From positions 1 to 20,508 of IMG/VR virus record IMGVR_UViG_3300025853_000853: a stretch of 20,508 bases of DNA, one strand, 5' to 3'. Below are positions 4,944-11,548 of the stretch, piece after piece. Position numbers and translations under genes: made by a program. Positions within the stretch are counted from its first letter, which is position 1; the number at the start of each line of letters is the position of its first letter. This stretch comes from a virus. The notes under the pieces were generated by a model that was not told the origin of the DNA, ran no database searches, and worked only from the letters and a program-made list of their open reading frames with translations.

Positions 4944-5315
4944 ATGAAAACAACACAATTTAAAAAACTATTCTATCAGTTGTCAAAAAAAGAACAGCGC
5001 GAGATTAAAGAACTTGTAGCTGGCTTTAGCGTAGCTGATCAAGTTGAGCGCGGGGGTGAAAAATTTGAAGGTTACAACAAGCCAAAGCGCACACCGAATC
5101 ACCCGACAAAGTCTCACGCAGTGCTAGCAAAAGAAGGCGACCAAGTCAAGCTAATACGATTCGGCGAGCAGGGCGCAAAAACCGCAGGAAAGCCGAAAGA
5201 AGGCGAATCAGAAGCAATGAAAAAAAAGCGGGCGGCATTTAAAGCCAGGCACGCTGAGAACATCAAAAAGGGAAAAATGAGCGCAGCATATTGGGCTAAT
5301 AAAGTTAAGTGGTAA
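4944..5315 (+). CDS. conserved basic phage protein, unknown function
   Basis: 123 residues, very basic and hydrophilic. The C-terminal half has a pattern I associate with a conserved phage family of unknown role: KSHAVLAKEGDQVKLIRFGEQG (about 57-78), then SEAMKKKRAAFKARHAENI and KGKMSAAYWANKVKW at the very end. The N-terminal 50 residues are helix-rich (FKKLFYQLSKKEQREIKEL). Homologues in other phages are unassigned or suggested to be structural. Ribosome site GGTG with an A-rich spacer, weak; a structured RNA lies just upstream. Its TAA is directly next to the TAA of the leftward HTH gene (TAATTA), so there is no intergenic space. Confidence 0.7.
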   Translation: MKTTQFKKLFYQLSKKEQREIKELVAGFSVADQVERGGEKFEGYNKPKRTPNHPTKSHAVLAKEGDQVKLIRFGEQGAKTAGKPKEGESEAMKKKRAAFKARHAENIKKGKMSAAYWANKVKW

Positions 5316-5579
5316 TTAGTCGTACAGCTCGCGAACTTCAGGCTCGTCATATTCCCCGCGATATATTCGTTGTTTTTTGTCTCTGGCTACATCCTCATGT
5401 ATTTCTTTATGCAGATCAACAAGTGGGATAAGATAGCTATTTTGACATTCGCAGATTTTAGCGCGTAAAAAGTGCCCACGGTGCATCCTGTATTGAACTA
5501 GCTGCCGGCTTATACCTAAAAACTTAGCAGCTTGTGCAACCGTAAACCATACATCCTCATGTTTTTTTTTATAATTCAT
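5316..5579 (-). CDS. small helix-turn-helix protein (excisionase/MerR-like)
   Basis: 87 residues, the only supported leftward gene. Residues 10-57 form a winged-helix/HTH_17-like domain: VWFTVAQAAKFLGISRQLV (10-28), then YRMHRGHFLRAKIC and SYLIPLVDLHKEIHEDV. Proteins of this type are excisionases, MerR-like regulators or small phage repressors. There is no integrase nearby, so a regulatory role at the divergent region to its right is more likely. No strong Shine-Dalgarno precedes its ATG. The long inverted repeats around 5638-5709 lie between it and the terminase genes and are natural candidates for its operators. Confidence 0.7.
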   Translation of the reverse strand: MNYKKKHEDVWFTVAQAAKFLGISRQLVQYRMHRGHFLRAKICECQNSYLIPLVDLHKEIHEDVARDKKQRIYRGEYDEPEVRELYD

Positions 5580-5764
5580 AGTTTTTTTTTGTAAATAAAA
5601 AAGACAAATAAGGTAATTAAAGCGTACAATTTTTTCATGCGCAAGTCAAGCTGCCTTGCTTTTATGCTAATATTAACATAATATTAAAATAATTATGTAC
5701 ACTTGCGCAAAGCAAAATTACGTTATCGCAAAAGCGGTACATTAATTGAACAGCTAGGAAAACT
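5580..5764. promoter_or_regulatory. divergent control region with operator-like repeats
   Basis: This 185-base gap separates the leftward HTH gene from the rightward terminase block. It contains a perfect 9-bp inverted repeat TGCGCAAGT (5638-5646) / ACTTGCGCA (5701-5709), and two copies of the palindrome TAATATTA (5668-5675 and 5679-5686) exactly 11 bp apart, about one helical turn. On the minus strand TTGACT or TTGCGC with a 17-base spacer to TACGCT or TTTAAT could be a promoter, and the left repeat arm overlaps its -35. On the plus strand TGCTAATAT at 5665 could be an extended -10. Which promoters are used is not decidable by eye. Confidence 0.5.
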
Positions 5765-6199
5765 ATGCCGCCTCGGAAAACACTACCCAAAACACGGGCG
5801 AAGCCCAAAAAACCTAATAACTCGTTTGTCTTGACTGATGACATACTTGATAAGATTCGTTTTATGTCGCGTTTATTCTACACACAGCAACAAATGCAGA
5901 TTGAGCTTGGCATATGTCACACTACTTGGATAAAACTAAAGAAAAAAGATGACCGAATTGAGCGAGCGATGCAGCGAGGCGAGCTTGATACTTATCACGT
6001 TGCAGCAGCGACAGTTGTTAAAGCAGCTAACAACGGCAATCTATCAGCAGCAGGCTTGCTATTAAGAACTAAGTTCAAATGGGCGCCAGCGTCACAATCA
6101 ACCGTTGTCAATGTCACACCAGAAGTCAAGCCTTTGCCGGACTCACTTGGCAGCGATCCTGTCGAGGCATCACGAATTTATCAAGATTTGATTAAATAA
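5765..6199 (+). CDS. terS: probable terminase small subunit
   Basis: 144 residues. A basic Pro/Lys-rich N-terminus is followed by a helix-turn-helix (LFYTQQQMQIELGICHTTWI, about 37-56), then ERAMQRGELDTYHVAAATVV and GNLSAAGLLLRTKFKW (91-106). This order (HTH, helical oligomerisation segment, short repeat-like helix ending in W) is that of phage small terminase subunits, which bind pac/cos DNA and hand it to TerL. Ribosome site AGGA. Its partner TerL is about 5.3 kb downstream, separated by fibre genes, which is unusual. It could instead be a DNA-binding regulator. Confidence 0.6.
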   Translation: MPPRKTLPKTRAKPKKPNNSFVLTDDILDKIRFMSRLFYTQQQMQIELGICHTTWIKLKKKDDRIERAMQRGELDTYHVAAATVVKAANNGNLSAAGLLLRTKFKWAPASQSTVVNVTPEVKPLPDSLGSDPVEASRIYQDLIK

Positions 6200-6288
6200 T
6201 TGCAATATTCTGTACATAATAAATCATACTAGAGTTGCTTTTTTTTTGATAAAATATAACTTAGTTTATTTTTCAAAAAGAGGTAGTT

Positions 6289-6489
6289 ATGGCTATCACT
6301 GTACAAAGTGCCAAAGGCTTTGGAATAGAAACAGTAGCGTTGCCGATTTGCAGCTTGCCTATGTCGTTTACGTATAACGGCAGCGATTTAACACAAGCAA
6401 TTGTTGTTTATAATGGCGTTACTTACATCCAGACTTTTACATACACAAACGGCAACTTAACAAGCGTTAGCGCTTGGGAGCCTCAATAA
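6289..6489 (+). CDS. small hypothetical virion-associated protein
   Basis: 66 residues starting at ATG after AGAGGT. The sequence is beta-rich, with MSFTYNGSDLTQAIVVYNGVTYIQTFTY and an end in SVSAWEP. I do not recognise a family. The YNG/W pattern resembles short repeated motifs in the neighbouring fibre proteins, so it is probably a small appendage or fibre-base component. Its stop overlaps the next start by one base (TAATG), a sign of coupled translation. The 89-base gap before it holds only a T-run and a poor promoter-like sequence. Confidence 0.6.
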   Translation: MAITVQSAKGFGIETVALPICSLPMSFTYNGSDLTQAIVVYNGVTYIQTFTYTNGNLTSVSAWEPQ

Positions 6490-7166
6490 TGTGCACTTGT
6501 CCGTCGGAGTTCTATAAATGGCTTCGCGTATTTAAAGTTGTAGGTGGTAACCCGCAGATATCCTACGGCGAGATGGTTATCACAAACAACGTGAGACCCA
6601 CTGGCGGCGTTATATATCCGACACCTAATTGGCAAAAGGTCGAAGCGGGCAACCCCAACGCACCGATTACACCACCTGATTACAGCTTGTATGGACCTGG
6701 AGACCTAAATAACTGGAGCTTTGACGCGACAAGCGCGCGGCTAGTTTATACGGGCAATAGCAGCGGTTACTTTCAAGTTAAAGTTAGCTTGTCGGTTTGC
6801 ATGGACTCAGGCAATACTACGTTTATTAAATTTGCGCTTAGAAAAAATAACGATATCACAACAGACAACGAGCTGTTTCTTAAGTCACAAATGCCGCTCA
6901 CAGCGCGGGAGGGCTTATCTCAAGGCGCTATAGTTAACGCTGACTCAGTAACATTGCAGGGCGTTGATTTTTTTACAACTAATGATTACGTTGATTTAAT
7001 AGTGCAAAACAATGCTACACCATCACGGCCAATTGTCACACAAATGAATTTTGTTGTATCAAGCTTAGGCGACGCACAAAGCGACGTTGACGCTAACTTT
7101 ATTATAACTAATACCGGCGCTTTTATAGCCAACAATAACGGCGACTTATTAATCGCTAACGAGTAG
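6489..7166 (+). CDS. jelly-roll-domain appendage/fibre protein
   Basis: 225 residues. The start is the ATG at 6489, overlapping the previous stop, with GGGAG 8 bases upstream; a TTG at 6474 is less likely. Residues 1-75 are Pro/Gly-rich. Residues about 80-195 form a C1q/TNF-like beta-sandwich pattern: RLVYTGNSSGYF (84-95), LSVCMDSGNTTFIKFALRKN (101-120), then FFTTNDYVDLIVQNNATPSR and MNFVVSSLG. The C-terminal 30 residues repeat IITNTGAFIANNNGDLLIANE-like short strands. The same domain occurs in the proteins at 7178 and 9002, so these are paralogous modules, probably in receptor-binding appendages. Confidence 0.65.
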   Translation: MCTCPSEFYKWLRVFKVVGGNPQISYGEMVITNNVRPTGGVIYPTPNWQKVEAGNPNAPITPPDYSLYGPGDLNNWSFDATSARLVYTGNSSGYFQVKVSLSVCMDSGNTTFIKFALRKNNDITTDNELFLKSQMPLTAREGLSQGAIVNADSVTLQGVDFFTTNDYVDLIVQNNATPSRPIVTQMNFVVSSLGDAQSDVDANFIITNTGAFIANNNGDLLIANE

Positions 7167-7177
7167 GAGCATTAAAC

Positions 7178-8833
7178 ATGTCACAATTTGAAATTTATCA
7201 ATTGCCAGAAAACATAAGCCCAAGTCCAGAAGACTTAGGTATTATGAGTAACGAGGCAGAGCCCGGTCACGTCACGGAAAAAGTGACTTTTCAAAACTTG
7301 TTTAGTACTGTAGCAAAGCTTGAAACAAACGCAGTGCCAGCAGAAAGCGACCGATTTTTAGTTGCACCTCTTGCTGGTTCTTCGTATCAAATGACAGCGC
7401 AAGAGCTAAGCGACTACTTAATAAGCTTGCAGCCGGTAGCGTTGGCCGTCGGTGAGGTATACTTTCAAGGTAACGCGCTAGCGACCAACTTTGTAGGCGT
7501 TGGCCAGCCAATCATTGTTGAAGCTACTTATACAGCAGGCCAGCTAACTAACTTCACGGAATTTGACGGACGCTTAACTTATACCGCAAGCGATACGCTA
7601 AAGTTTTATTGCCAAGCTGATTTAACTGTTAGCATGCAAAACGCAACGGCCGAGCTATCATTCTATATAGTATTAAATGGTGTTGTAGTTGCTAAGTCCG
7701 GTATGTCTCCGAGTGTTGACGGTGTAACACCCAGCTACCACCATGTAGGCTTAAGTTGTGTTTTAGATTTAACCCAAAACGATGAAATAGCCGTCCATGT
7801 ACAGAATGATACAGACACAACGCCTGTTATCGTTAAAGACTTTAACTTGAAAGTGTTTAACCCTGGCGGTTCTGATTCAACTACCACAACACTACAACAA
7901 GCATACACAGCGCAGAACGATGGTGTTATAGAGCTAACAGCAGCTAAGCCGATTGAGATCCTATCAGACACCATTGCAATTTTGCCAGAGCTTAACTTTA
8001 AGCAAACAGCTATCCCCGCGGTAGATGATGTCATTGCTTTGCAGAACTATTTTTCAAAAAATAGCGCAGGTGATGAAAAGCTTTATTTTAAATTCGAGCA
8101 ATCTGTAGCAGATCCAACAGCTAACTCCGAAGCATCAGCAATAATGCTATCAGCTCGCAAAAATGACAATGTTACAGAGACTGGACTCTATCCGATTTTA
8201 ACATATAGCGGTTTAAGAGATTTAACAAACTTTCCACGGCGCGCAAGTGTAGGCCCAAGTGGGCGCGGTATTGCTTCTACTCTTTTTACTATTAGCAGCC
8301 CGACAGAAAACTATCCAACTACACAATATACAAATATCGCGCAAACAATACGAGGACAAAACATAATTTTGCCCAATTCTTTTGATGTTGGTGATGTTAT
8401 AGAAATAGATTGTTATGGCGCGCTAGAGATTGTTGTATCCGACGTAGCAGTAGGTGACCCATCAACCTTTCGCATTTCTTTCGGTAACATTTTAACTGTT
8501 ACATCAAACAATGTTTCAGCTACAACACTACCCCAGGACTATTCGGGCTGGTTTCATTTCAAATTTAAGATTATACGCAGTGACTTAAATGCGGGCTCTC
8601 GCTTGAACGTTTCCGGAAGCGGACTCTATTTGCCACCAGAGGGGCTTAAAACAATCTCATGGCCTAACACAGTGTTTACAACGCAATATGTACCAGGGCA
8701 AAGCTACCCCTTGAGCATTGAGTTTCAACGTGGGGTAACAGGGTTTAGTCAGCCGGGTGACCGCTATGATTTTGTGGCATGGGGTTGCAACGTTCAACAA
8801 TATAGCGCTGGCGATAATCAACCGGCTTTTTAA
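7178..8833 (+). CDS. tail-fibre-like structural protein with jelly-roll domains
   Basis: 551 residues. Residues 1-85 (IYQLPENISPSPEDLGIM, FQNLFSTV, DRFLVAPLAGSSYQMTAQEL) resemble N-terminal attachment parts of phage fibre proteins. Residues 128-228 are the jelly-roll-like domain shared with the neighbours: RLTYTASDTLKFYCQADLTV, SFYIVLNGVVVAKSGM, NDEIAVHVQNDTDTTPV. Then TLQQAYTAQNDGVIEL marks a linker module also found at 9002. Residues about 370-545 look like a second beta-sandwich, a possible receptor-binding head. Ribosome site GGAG. Only low-level similarity to fibres is visible, so the precise virion position is unknown. Confidence 0.65.
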   Translation: MSQFEIYQLPENISPSPEDLGIMSNEAEPGHVTEKVTFQNLFSTVAKLETNAVPAESDRFLVAPLAGSSYQMTAQELSDYLISLQPVALAVGEVYFQGNALATNFVGVGQPIIVEATYTAGQLTNFTEFDGRLTYTASDTLKFYCQADLTVSMQNATAELSFYIVLNGVVVAKSGMSPSVDGVTPSYHHVGLSCVLDLTQNDEIAVHVQNDTDTTPVIVKDFNLKVFNPGGSDSTTTTLQQAYTAQNDGVIELTAAKPIEILSDTIAILPELNFKQTAIPAVDDVIALQNYFSKNSAGDEKLYFKFEQSVADPTANSEASAIMLSARKNDNVTETGLYPILTYSGLRDLTNFPRRASVGPSGRGIASTLFTISSPTENYPTTQYTNIAQTIRGQNIILPNSFDVGDVIEIDCYGALEIVVSDVAVGDPSTFRISFGNILTVTSNNVSATTLPQDYSGWFHFKFKIIRSDLNAGSRLNVSGSGLYLPPEGLKTISWPNTVFTTQYVPGQSYPLSIEFQRGVTGFSQPGDRYDFVAWGCNVQQYSAGDNQPAF

Positions 8834-8834
8834 A

Positions 8835-8984
8835 ATGAATTATGATTTAACGCAAACCAAGATTATAACAGAAGAGACAGACTGCGAGGGCGCTTACGCT
8901 GGCGCCATTGTTTATAATCTAAGCCTTAAATTATTTCAGTTTTACAACGGCGCGATATGGCTTAACTTAGGCGGACAACCCTAA
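8835..8984 (+). CDS. 49-residue fibre-linked small protein
   Basis: The ATG lies one base after the preceding TAA without a clear ribosome site, so it is probably translated by coupling. The sequence ends in YNLSLKLFQFYNGAIWLNLGG, the same pattern (YN..... L..YNG..W...GG) as the N-terminus of the 9002 protein (IYNTDTSTLEVYNGSSWVAAGG). This pattern is common near fibre N-termini in phages. The upstream in-frame ATG at 8757 would overlap the fibre gene by 77 bases and is not supported. Probably a fibre accessory or a detached module. Confidence 0.55.
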   Translation: MNYDLTQTKIITEETDCEGAYAGAIVYNLSLKLFQFYNGAIWLNLGGQP

Positions 8985-9001
8985 CCTTTGGAGTAAAAAA
9001 A

Positions 9002-10999
9002 ATGAGCAAGACTTTAAGTGTACCACAACTTACCACATTAGAGCGTGACGCTCTTGTATCACCGGCGGAAGGAACAGAGATTTACAATACAGACACAAGC
9101 ACCCTTGAGGTTTATAACGGCTCAAGCTGGGTTGCAGCTGGGGGCGGCTCAGTTTCTTTGCAATCTGCTTATGACGGAGGCTCAACAATCAACATGCAGG
9201 CCGGCGTTGATATAGAGGTTAAAACAAGCGGCAACGTTTCAGTTTTTTCACTTTCAGAATCTAGCAATTTTGCACTTGTGCAAAACTTACTTGCATCAGA
9301 AAGAGTCATAAGTGCACAAAATGTACTTACTAATCCAGCACAAGTTTCCCCGTTTCCATTAGAAGACTTTGTAGAAAATACTGGACCAGCTTCCAACTCA
9401 CAAGTAATTTATGAAAAACAAATTATCGGTAAAAATTCCTTAAATAACCCAGTGCCATATAGCCGTATTGAATACGTAGCAGCAGATACAGCGGCATCAA
9501 ACGAGCGAGGTCAAGTTAAATTTTATTGTATGGAAAACGGCACCAGCACTGAATATATGCGCTTAGAGGGTACTGCAGATCAAGTTAGTATTTATAAAAA
9601 TTTAGATATGCAGGGGCAAAATATCTTTGCACTATCAACTGTACAAGCTGGTTCCGGTTATATTGACTTTTCTAACTTTGTAAACCCCACAGCTTTTGAA
9701 ATTAAAGCTAACGGTACTCAAGATTTATCGCTTGATACAACAACGGGGAATATTGTTCTTGGTCGTAAAGTTGTCTATGTTCAAGACGGGCAGGTGCCTG
9801 GTTTTATTGCTGCTAATACAACCTATATTTTCCTTGGCAACCGCACAATTACATCACCGATTGTAATCAATCAGCCTGGTGTTGTGTTCAAAGGTACAGG
9901 GCGAGACAATTCAAGCATTACAATGACAGGCAGCTATATCGGCGGCATGATTCAAGTTTTCGACCAAGACTTTGAGATATCCGACATAAACTTAAGCGCG
10001 CAGGGTGACAACACCTACGCAATTTATGGATTTAACATTGACGCAGCCAACCCTTTCAATGCAGGAAGGACAAAGACACTTAATATTACGAATTGTCAAT
10101 TTAGAAACTGCATAAATGGTATGTTGATTGAGGGCTTTGATTTAGTTGATATATCTCAAACACTTTTTTATTATTTCCAAGCGCCAAGTGTTGCTCAACC
10201 ACAATTCGGTATCAGCTTACTTGGAAGCTCAAAAGTAGAGTTCACAAGTTGTGAGTTTTTAAGGTGGTATGATGAGAGCACTAACCCAACACCCTCAAAT
10301 TTTTTCGAGGGCAATATGCTCCAATTTGAAAATCATCCCTCAGGCGTAGGTTTTGGCGCAGTTAACTTAGCAACTTTAATTGTACACCCACAGCAGAATC
10401 AGAACGGCATATTTATTGACCCAGCCGCTACTTTTGGCTTTGCTAATTTAACTGGTTCAACGTTTGTTGATGCCAATTTAAACTTGCCGACTTATCAACC
10501 GCTTGTAATTGATATCAATACACAGCCAAGCTGGATAGTAGAAGCTAATCAAAACGTACCCAATCTAGTGGCTTTTATTAATGCAGAAGTTGATAACAAC
10601 ACTTTAGTAACAACAATTAGCGCAGTGTCAACTCCGACACCTTTTGCAGCAACAGCTTTTGTTGATAACGGTTTGTCACGTGTAACGTTGAACCCAACAA
10701 CAGGCGTTATAACTAAAGATAGTAAAAGGCCTAATTATTTTACTATTAATCTAACGGGCCAGCTCACACTACAAACAGGTGGCAACAATCAAGACTTGGT
10801 TATCGGTTTACTACAAAATGGTGTGCCCGCTGGACCAACGGCAAAGTTACAAGCAGATAGTGGAGTCCCAGCCGGTTTTAGCTTTAATGTAATTGGTTTT
10901 GCGGTTCAAAATGATACATTTCAATTGTACGTGCAGAACAACACAGGCACTAACAATATTTTATTAAATAATTTACAGCTAGCAGGTGTTGAAGCATAA
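9002..10999 (+). CDS. tail fibre/tailspike-like protein with beta-helix
   Basis: 665 residues. N-terminus: LTTLERDALVSPAEGTEIYN and LEVYNGSSWVAAGG (10-48), a widespread phage fibre start. A linker SLQSAYDGGSTINMQAGVDI follows. Residues about 260-430 look like a right-handed beta-helix of pectate-lyase/tailspike type (TITSPIVINQPGVVFKGTG, SSITMTGSYIGGMIQVFDQD, TLNITNCQFRNCINGM, SSKVEFTSCEFLRW). The C-terminal 110 residues are the jelly-roll-like module shared with 6489 and 7178 (FTINLTGQLTLQTGGNNQDL, NDTFQLYVQNNTGTNNI). Role: host adhesion and possibly polysaccharide binding or cleavage. No catalytic residues can be assigned by eye. Ribosome site GGAG. Confidence 0.7.
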   Translation: MSKTLSVPQLTTLERDALVSPAEGTEIYNTDTSTLEVYNGSSWVAAGGGSVSLQSAYDGGSTINMQAGVDIEVKTSGNVSVFSLSESSNFALVQNLLASERVISAQNVLTNPAQVSPFPLEDFVENTGPASNSQVIYEKQIIGKNSLNNPVPYSRIEYVAADTAASNERGQVKFYCMENGTSTEYMRLEGTADQVSIYKNLDMQGQNIFALSTVQAGSGYIDFSNFVNPTAFEIKANGTQDLSLDTTTGNIVLGRKVVYVQDGQVPGFIAANTTYIFLGNRTITSPIVINQPGVVFKGTGRDNSSITMTGSYIGGMIQVFDQDFEISDINLSAQGDNTYAIYGFNIDAANPFNAGRTKTLNITNCQFRNCINGMLIEGFDLVDISQTLFYYFQAPSVAQPQFGISLLGSSKVEFTSCEFLRWYDESTNPTPSNFFEGNMLQFENHPSGVGFGAVNLATLIVHPQQNQNGIFIDPAATFGFANLTGSTFVDANLNLPTYQPLVIDINTQPSWIVEANQNVPNLVAFINAEVDNNTLVTTISAVSTPTPFAATAFVDNGLSRVTLNPTTGVITKDSKRPNYFTINLTGQLTLQTGGNNQDLVIGLLQNGVPAGPTAKLQADSGVPAGFSFNVIGFAVQNDTFQLYVQNNTGTNNILLNNLQLAGVEA

Positions 11000-11031
11000 C
11001 ATGACAAAAAAACAAAATTTAAAAAGAATTA

Positions 11032-11059
11032 TGTACAGTCTTGTTAGTTGTAGTATAAT
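11032..11059 (+). promoter_or_regulatory. promoter upstream of small genes and terminase
   Basis: TATAAT (11054-11059) with TGTACA (11032-11037) as a possible -35 at 16 bases. The 11-mer AATTATGTACA (11027-11037) also occurs at 5691-5701 in the other control region. TGTACA recurs at 11059-11064. The 101-base gap 11000-11100 holds nothing else convincing. Confidence 0.5.
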
Positions 11060-11100
11060 GTACAATGTTGTTTTTTGTTTAACGTACAAATGAGGTTAAC

Positions 11101-11280
11101 ATGAATAAAGATTTAAAAGTTATTATCGGAAAAGAAGTATTAGAGTTTTTGTTAAGGACTGTTGAAGAGCTAGCAGCTAAAAGCGGACTAGCAATTGCTC
11201 ATCACGGCGCGCAAGATATTGTACATAAAGTTAAAAACACAGTGCAGCCTTATGACGAGCAAGGCGAAAACGCTGAATAA
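11101..11280 (+). CDS. 59-residue hypothetical protein
   Basis: Starts at ATG after GAGGTT (spacing about 5) and a TATAAT-type promoter. The sequence (KVIIGKEVLEFLLRTVEELA, then GLAIAHHGAQDIVHKVKN) looks helical and amphipathic; the end is acidic. I see no membrane segment and do not recognise a family. It ends 6 bases before the ATG of the membrane protein at 11287, so the two are probably expressed together with the terminase. Confidence 0.55.
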   Translation: MNKDLKVIIGKEVLEFLLRTVEELAAKSGLAIAHHGAQDIVHKVKNTVQPYDEQGENAE

Positions 11281-11286
11281 TTAGAC

Positions 11287-11547
11287 ATGCTTGGGCCTAG
11301 GCAGGATATCATTAATTTTATATCGATTATATTCGGTATTTTAATTGCTGGTATAGCACTGTCTAGGCTTGCCGTTAGAGCAGTAATTAAAGTTTTCCAA
11401 TCTTTTAAGCAGATAGAAAAAAATGAAACAATGCTAGAAAATCACGTAACGCAAAGTGAAAAGCGATACAATGAAATTGAAGCGAAAGTCAACAACATAG
11501 ATCAAAAGATCGATAAAATCTATACTATTTTAATTGATAAGCATTAA
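11287..11547 (+). CDS. small membrane/coiled-coil protein (lysis candidate)
   Basis: 86 residues. Residues about 8-28 form one hydrophobic segment (DIINFISIIFGILIAGIALS), followed by a basic patch and a predicted coiled coil (about 40-82: EKNETMLENHVTQSEKRYNE, NNIDQKIDKIYTIL). A single N-terminal membrane anchor with a helical soluble part is the shape of Rz-type inner-membrane spanins and some small holin-like proteins, but no family motif is visible and no endolysin is in this window. It lacks a clear ribosome site. It ends one base before the TerL start. Confidence 0.6.
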   Translation: MLGPRQDIINFISIIFGILIAGIALSRLAVRAVIKVFQSFKQIEKNETMLENHVTQSEKRYNEIEAKVNNIDQKIDKIYTILIDKH

Positions 11548-11548
11548 A

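Noticed and set aside
5662-5844. 60-codon leftward ORF in the control region
   Set aside because: It overlaps the terminase start and the operator repeats, and its start and composition are not convincing.
6200-6288. Promoter TTGCTT...TATAAC before the 66-residue gene
   Set aside because: Spacer of only 14 bases; kept as unexplained AT-rich DNA.
8757-8834. Upstream start for the 49-residue gene
   Set aside because: It would lie inside the fibre gene; the ATG at 8835, just after the stop, fits better.
11001-11093. 30-codon ORF with a hydrophobic, lipobox-like stretch (LVSC)
   Set aside because: No ribosome site, and it runs across the promoter TATAAT; probably non-coding.
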